The notes under the pieces: generated by a model
Told to the model about the DNA's origin: nothing
Database searches by the model: none
Seen by the model: the letters and a program-made list of their open reading frames with translations, nothing else
Shown here: piece by piece, positions 62,354 through 64,000 of the stretch
How the letters are laid out: each line of letters begins with the position of its first letter
Numbering within the stretch: position 1 is the first letter of the stretch
Origin: Streptomyces venezuelae
Lineage (GTDB): Bacteria > Actinomycetota > Actinomycetes > Streptomycetales > Streptomycetaceae
Assembly: GCF_008642315.1 (NCBI RefSeq)
Contig: NZ_CP029192.1
Span: 5,704,001 to 5,768,000, forward strand
Direction: 5' to 3'
Length of the DNA: 64,000 nucleotides
Translations under genes and position numbers: made by a program

Positions 62354-63853
62354 CTAGGTGGTCGTCCGGGTGAGGGCGAACCAGAGTTCCATGCGGATGT
62401 CCGGGTCGTTCAGGTCGGAACCCAGGAGGGACTCGCAGCGGGTGATGCGTTGGCGGACCGTGTTGCGGTGGATTCCCAGGGCCACCGCCGTGCGGTCCCA
62501 ACTGCCGTGCAGGGAGAGCCAGGTGCGCAGGGTCGACGTAAGGGCCTCGTTGTCCGTCAGCGGGGCGAGCAGCACGCGCGCGTGGGCGTCGGCCTCCTCG
62601 GGGGCCATCAGGGCGGCGAGGCCGTTCGCGTGGTGGCGGACGAGGGGGGCTCGCGTGGCCTCCGCGCGGCGCAACGCGCGGGCCGCCTGCGCGTCGGCGG
62701 CGGACAGGCCGGTGGCCGTGGCGGGTGCGGAGACGCCGAGGACCCAGCCGTCGGTGACGGCGGGTTCGCGGTCGGCGGGGACCAGGAGGCGTACCGCGCC
62801 CTCGACGGAGTCGGCGGCGTCCGGCGGGTCCACCAGGGCGGTGCCGAGCGCCGCGGCGAGCGCGGCGGCCGCCAGTGGAGTGTGGCCCGCGACGAGGCCG
62901 ACGCCCACGCGCGCGTGCACCACATGCCAGTGCCCGGCACCCAGCAGCGGCGCCACCTCCGCCGGGGCCGCGCCGACGAGCAGCCGCACGAGGGCCGCCG
63001 AGCGTGCCGCCTCGGAGGTGCTCTGGTGCTCCCCGGTGAGCAGCGAGAGCAGCACCACCGCGGCCCCCGCGATGGTGTGGTCCCCGGGCTCGCGGCGTTC
63101 GGTGGCGGTGGCGAGCACGAAGCCGCGGCCGCCGCCGAGCGCGTACGCCGCGAGGTGGACGTCCCCGGCCGTGTCGGCGGCGGACGCGGGCGTCCCGGGC
63201 TCGCCGCGCCCCACGACACCGGTCAGTCCCCGCAGCGCGTCCCGTGCCGTCTCCCGCGTGCGGCCCGCCGACTGCAGCTCGGTGCCGTCAGGGCCGTAGA
63301 GGACGGCGGTGCCGCCGAGGCGGGACGCCAGCTGACGCAGGACCGCCGGGACCGGGTCCGTCCTCGCCGCCGCCGTGGCGAGGCCCTGCTGCGCCTCCGT
63401 GACCCGGCGCAGCTCCGCGTGCCGCGCCTCCGCCATCAGCCGCCACACCGCGCGGGCGACTCCGCTGAACGTGGTCCGCCGCGGGACCTCGACGAGCGGC
63501 AGCCCGTGCCGGTCGCACGCCTCGGCCAGGGCGCGCGGCACCGTGTCGTGCACGGGCGCCACGCCGAAGCCGAGGGCCGCGCCGCCCGCGGCGACGATGC
63601 GGGAGACATACGCGTCGAGGTAGTCGCCGGCCGCGTCCGACGGGTCCGTGATGTGCACGCCCGCCGTGAGGAGCAGCTCGCCGCCGAGGAGGTACGGGTA
63701 GGGGTCCGCCATCTCCGAGGTGTGCACCCACTGCACGGCCGTGCCCGCCGCCCGCGCGTCGGGCCCGGCGAGCTGCCGCAGGCCCAGGTCCTCGCGGGCG
63801 AGCAGCGCGGCGAGCGGCACGGGCGGTGTGGGGGGTGCCGTGGGGTCGGCCAT
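62354..63853 (-). CDS. PucR-family transcriptional regulator
   Basis: A 499-residue regulator of the PucR/CdaR group. The N-terminal PucR domain (about residues 10-130) contains VPLAALLAREDLGLRQLAG and GELLLTAGVHITDP. A middle GAF-like/GGDEF-like region follows (150-400). The C-terminal HTH (about 430-495: LRTWLSLHGSWDRTAVALGIHRNTVRQRI) is typical. ATG 63853 was chosen; a GTG at 63901 is also open. Members commonly respond to purine, amino-acid or other nitrogen metabolites; the target here is not evident, and nothing in the last 150 bp of the window shows its divergent partner. Confidence 0.9.
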   Translation of the reverse strand: MADPTAPPTPPVPLAALLAREDLGLRQLAGPDARAAGTAVQWVHTSEMADPYPYLLGGELLLTAGVHITDPSDAAGDYLDAYVSRIVAAGGAALGFGVAPVHDTVPRALAEACDRHGLPLVEVPRRTTFSGVARAVWRLMAEARHAELRRVTEAQQGLATAAARTDPVPAVLRQLASRLGGTAVLYGPDGTELQSAGRTRETARDALRGLTGVVGRGEPGTPASAADTAGDVHLAAYALGGGRGFVLATATERREPGDHTIAGAAVVLLSLLTGEHQSTSEAARSAALVRLLVGAAPAEVAPLLGAGHWHVVHARVGVGLVAGHTPLAAAALAAALGTALVDPPDAADSVEGAVRLLVPADREPAVTDGWVLGVSAPATATGLSAADAQAARALRRAEATRAPLVRHHANGLAALMAPEEADAHARVLLAPLTDNEALTSTLRTWLSLHGSWDRTAVALGIHRNTVRQRITRCESLLGSDLNDPDIRMELWFALTRTTT

Positions 63854-64000
63854 ATGGGCATTCCATCCGTACAGGGCGCGGAAAGTAGAGGAAACGTACA
63901 CTTCAGCGTTGCTTTCCGGCCACCTAAGGTCGTGCCGACCGGAGGCCGTGGGTACGGGCGGATGTCCCCGCGGCCGGTCCTCACTCCCATCTGCACGACA

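Overview
The window is a 64 kb stretch of chromosome from a Streptomyces or close relative. The base composition is very high in GC with the matching third-position bias, GTG starts are common, and several hallmark Streptomyces genes are present: adpA with its in-frame TTA codon next to ornA, the cebR-cebEFG-bglC locus with TGGGAGCGCTCCCA operators, desE with iron boxes, and two families confined to actinomycetes (DUF4429 and DUF3830). The order in the right half (bglC-ceb-cebR, ornA-adpA, glmS, a GH20 hexosaminidase, the des locus, leucine-type acyl-CoA genes) follows the arrangement I remember from the central chromosome of S. coelicolor. No phage, insertion sequence or CRISPR array was seen.

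Layout. 1-6.2 kb: end of an Ehu-type amino-acid/ectoine ABC transporter (ehuC partial, ehuB), then DUF3830, an amidase, a D-2-hydroxyacid dehydrogenase and two tandem maleate-isomerase-like proteins. 6.3-11.5 kb: a small toxin/antitoxin-like pair, a flavin monooxygenase, a PAS-GGDEF-EAL c-di-GMP enzyme and a secreted M6-type metalloprotease. 11.5-22.3 kb: tRNA-Lys, a prim-pol-like protein, an unusual three-gene set (RecB/Cas4-like nuclease with a possible Fe-S site, an unknown protein, a UPF1/Dna2-like helicase), a PAP2 phosphatase, a histidine phosphatase, an XRE/TPR regulator, a second prim-pol-like protein and a spermidine-synthase-like protein. 22.3-26.9 kb: a two-component system, a secreted CAP protein and a GH18 chitinase. 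27-32 kb: aspartate 4-decarboxylase with two AspT-type exchangers. 32.1-38.3 kb: cellobiose uptake and its CebR regulator. 38.3-43.9 kb: small hypothetical proteins, tRNA-His, ornA, adpA and a universal stress protein. 44.1-49.1 kb: glmS, a DUF4429 protein and the GH20 enzyme. 49.0-51.8 kb: what looks like a collapsed desferrioxamine locus (truncated desC, shrunken desA-like gene, intact desE). 51.8-61.5 kb: branched-chain acyl-CoA catabolism with a TetR regulator, a second acyl-CoA dehydrogenase, a thioesterase and a cation efflux protein. 61.4-64 kb: a phosphatase-like protein and a PucR regulator.

How parts work together. Chitinase, hexosaminidase, CebEFG/BglC and GlmS form a theme of polysaccharide and amino-sugar use. 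AdpA and the GGDEF/EAL protein are developmental regulators. AspD plus AspT can form a decarboxylation/antiport cycle that would generate proton-motive force. The acyl-CoA genes form one operon in the direction carboxyltransferase, biotin carboxylase, HMG-CoA lyase, acyl-CoA dehydrogenase, probably controlled by the adjacent TetR protein.

The strongest candidates for something new are the iron-boxed desA-like gene, which has lost several family motifs but keeps a clean reading frame, and the split nuclease/helicase trio. I cannot prove novelty without database searches.
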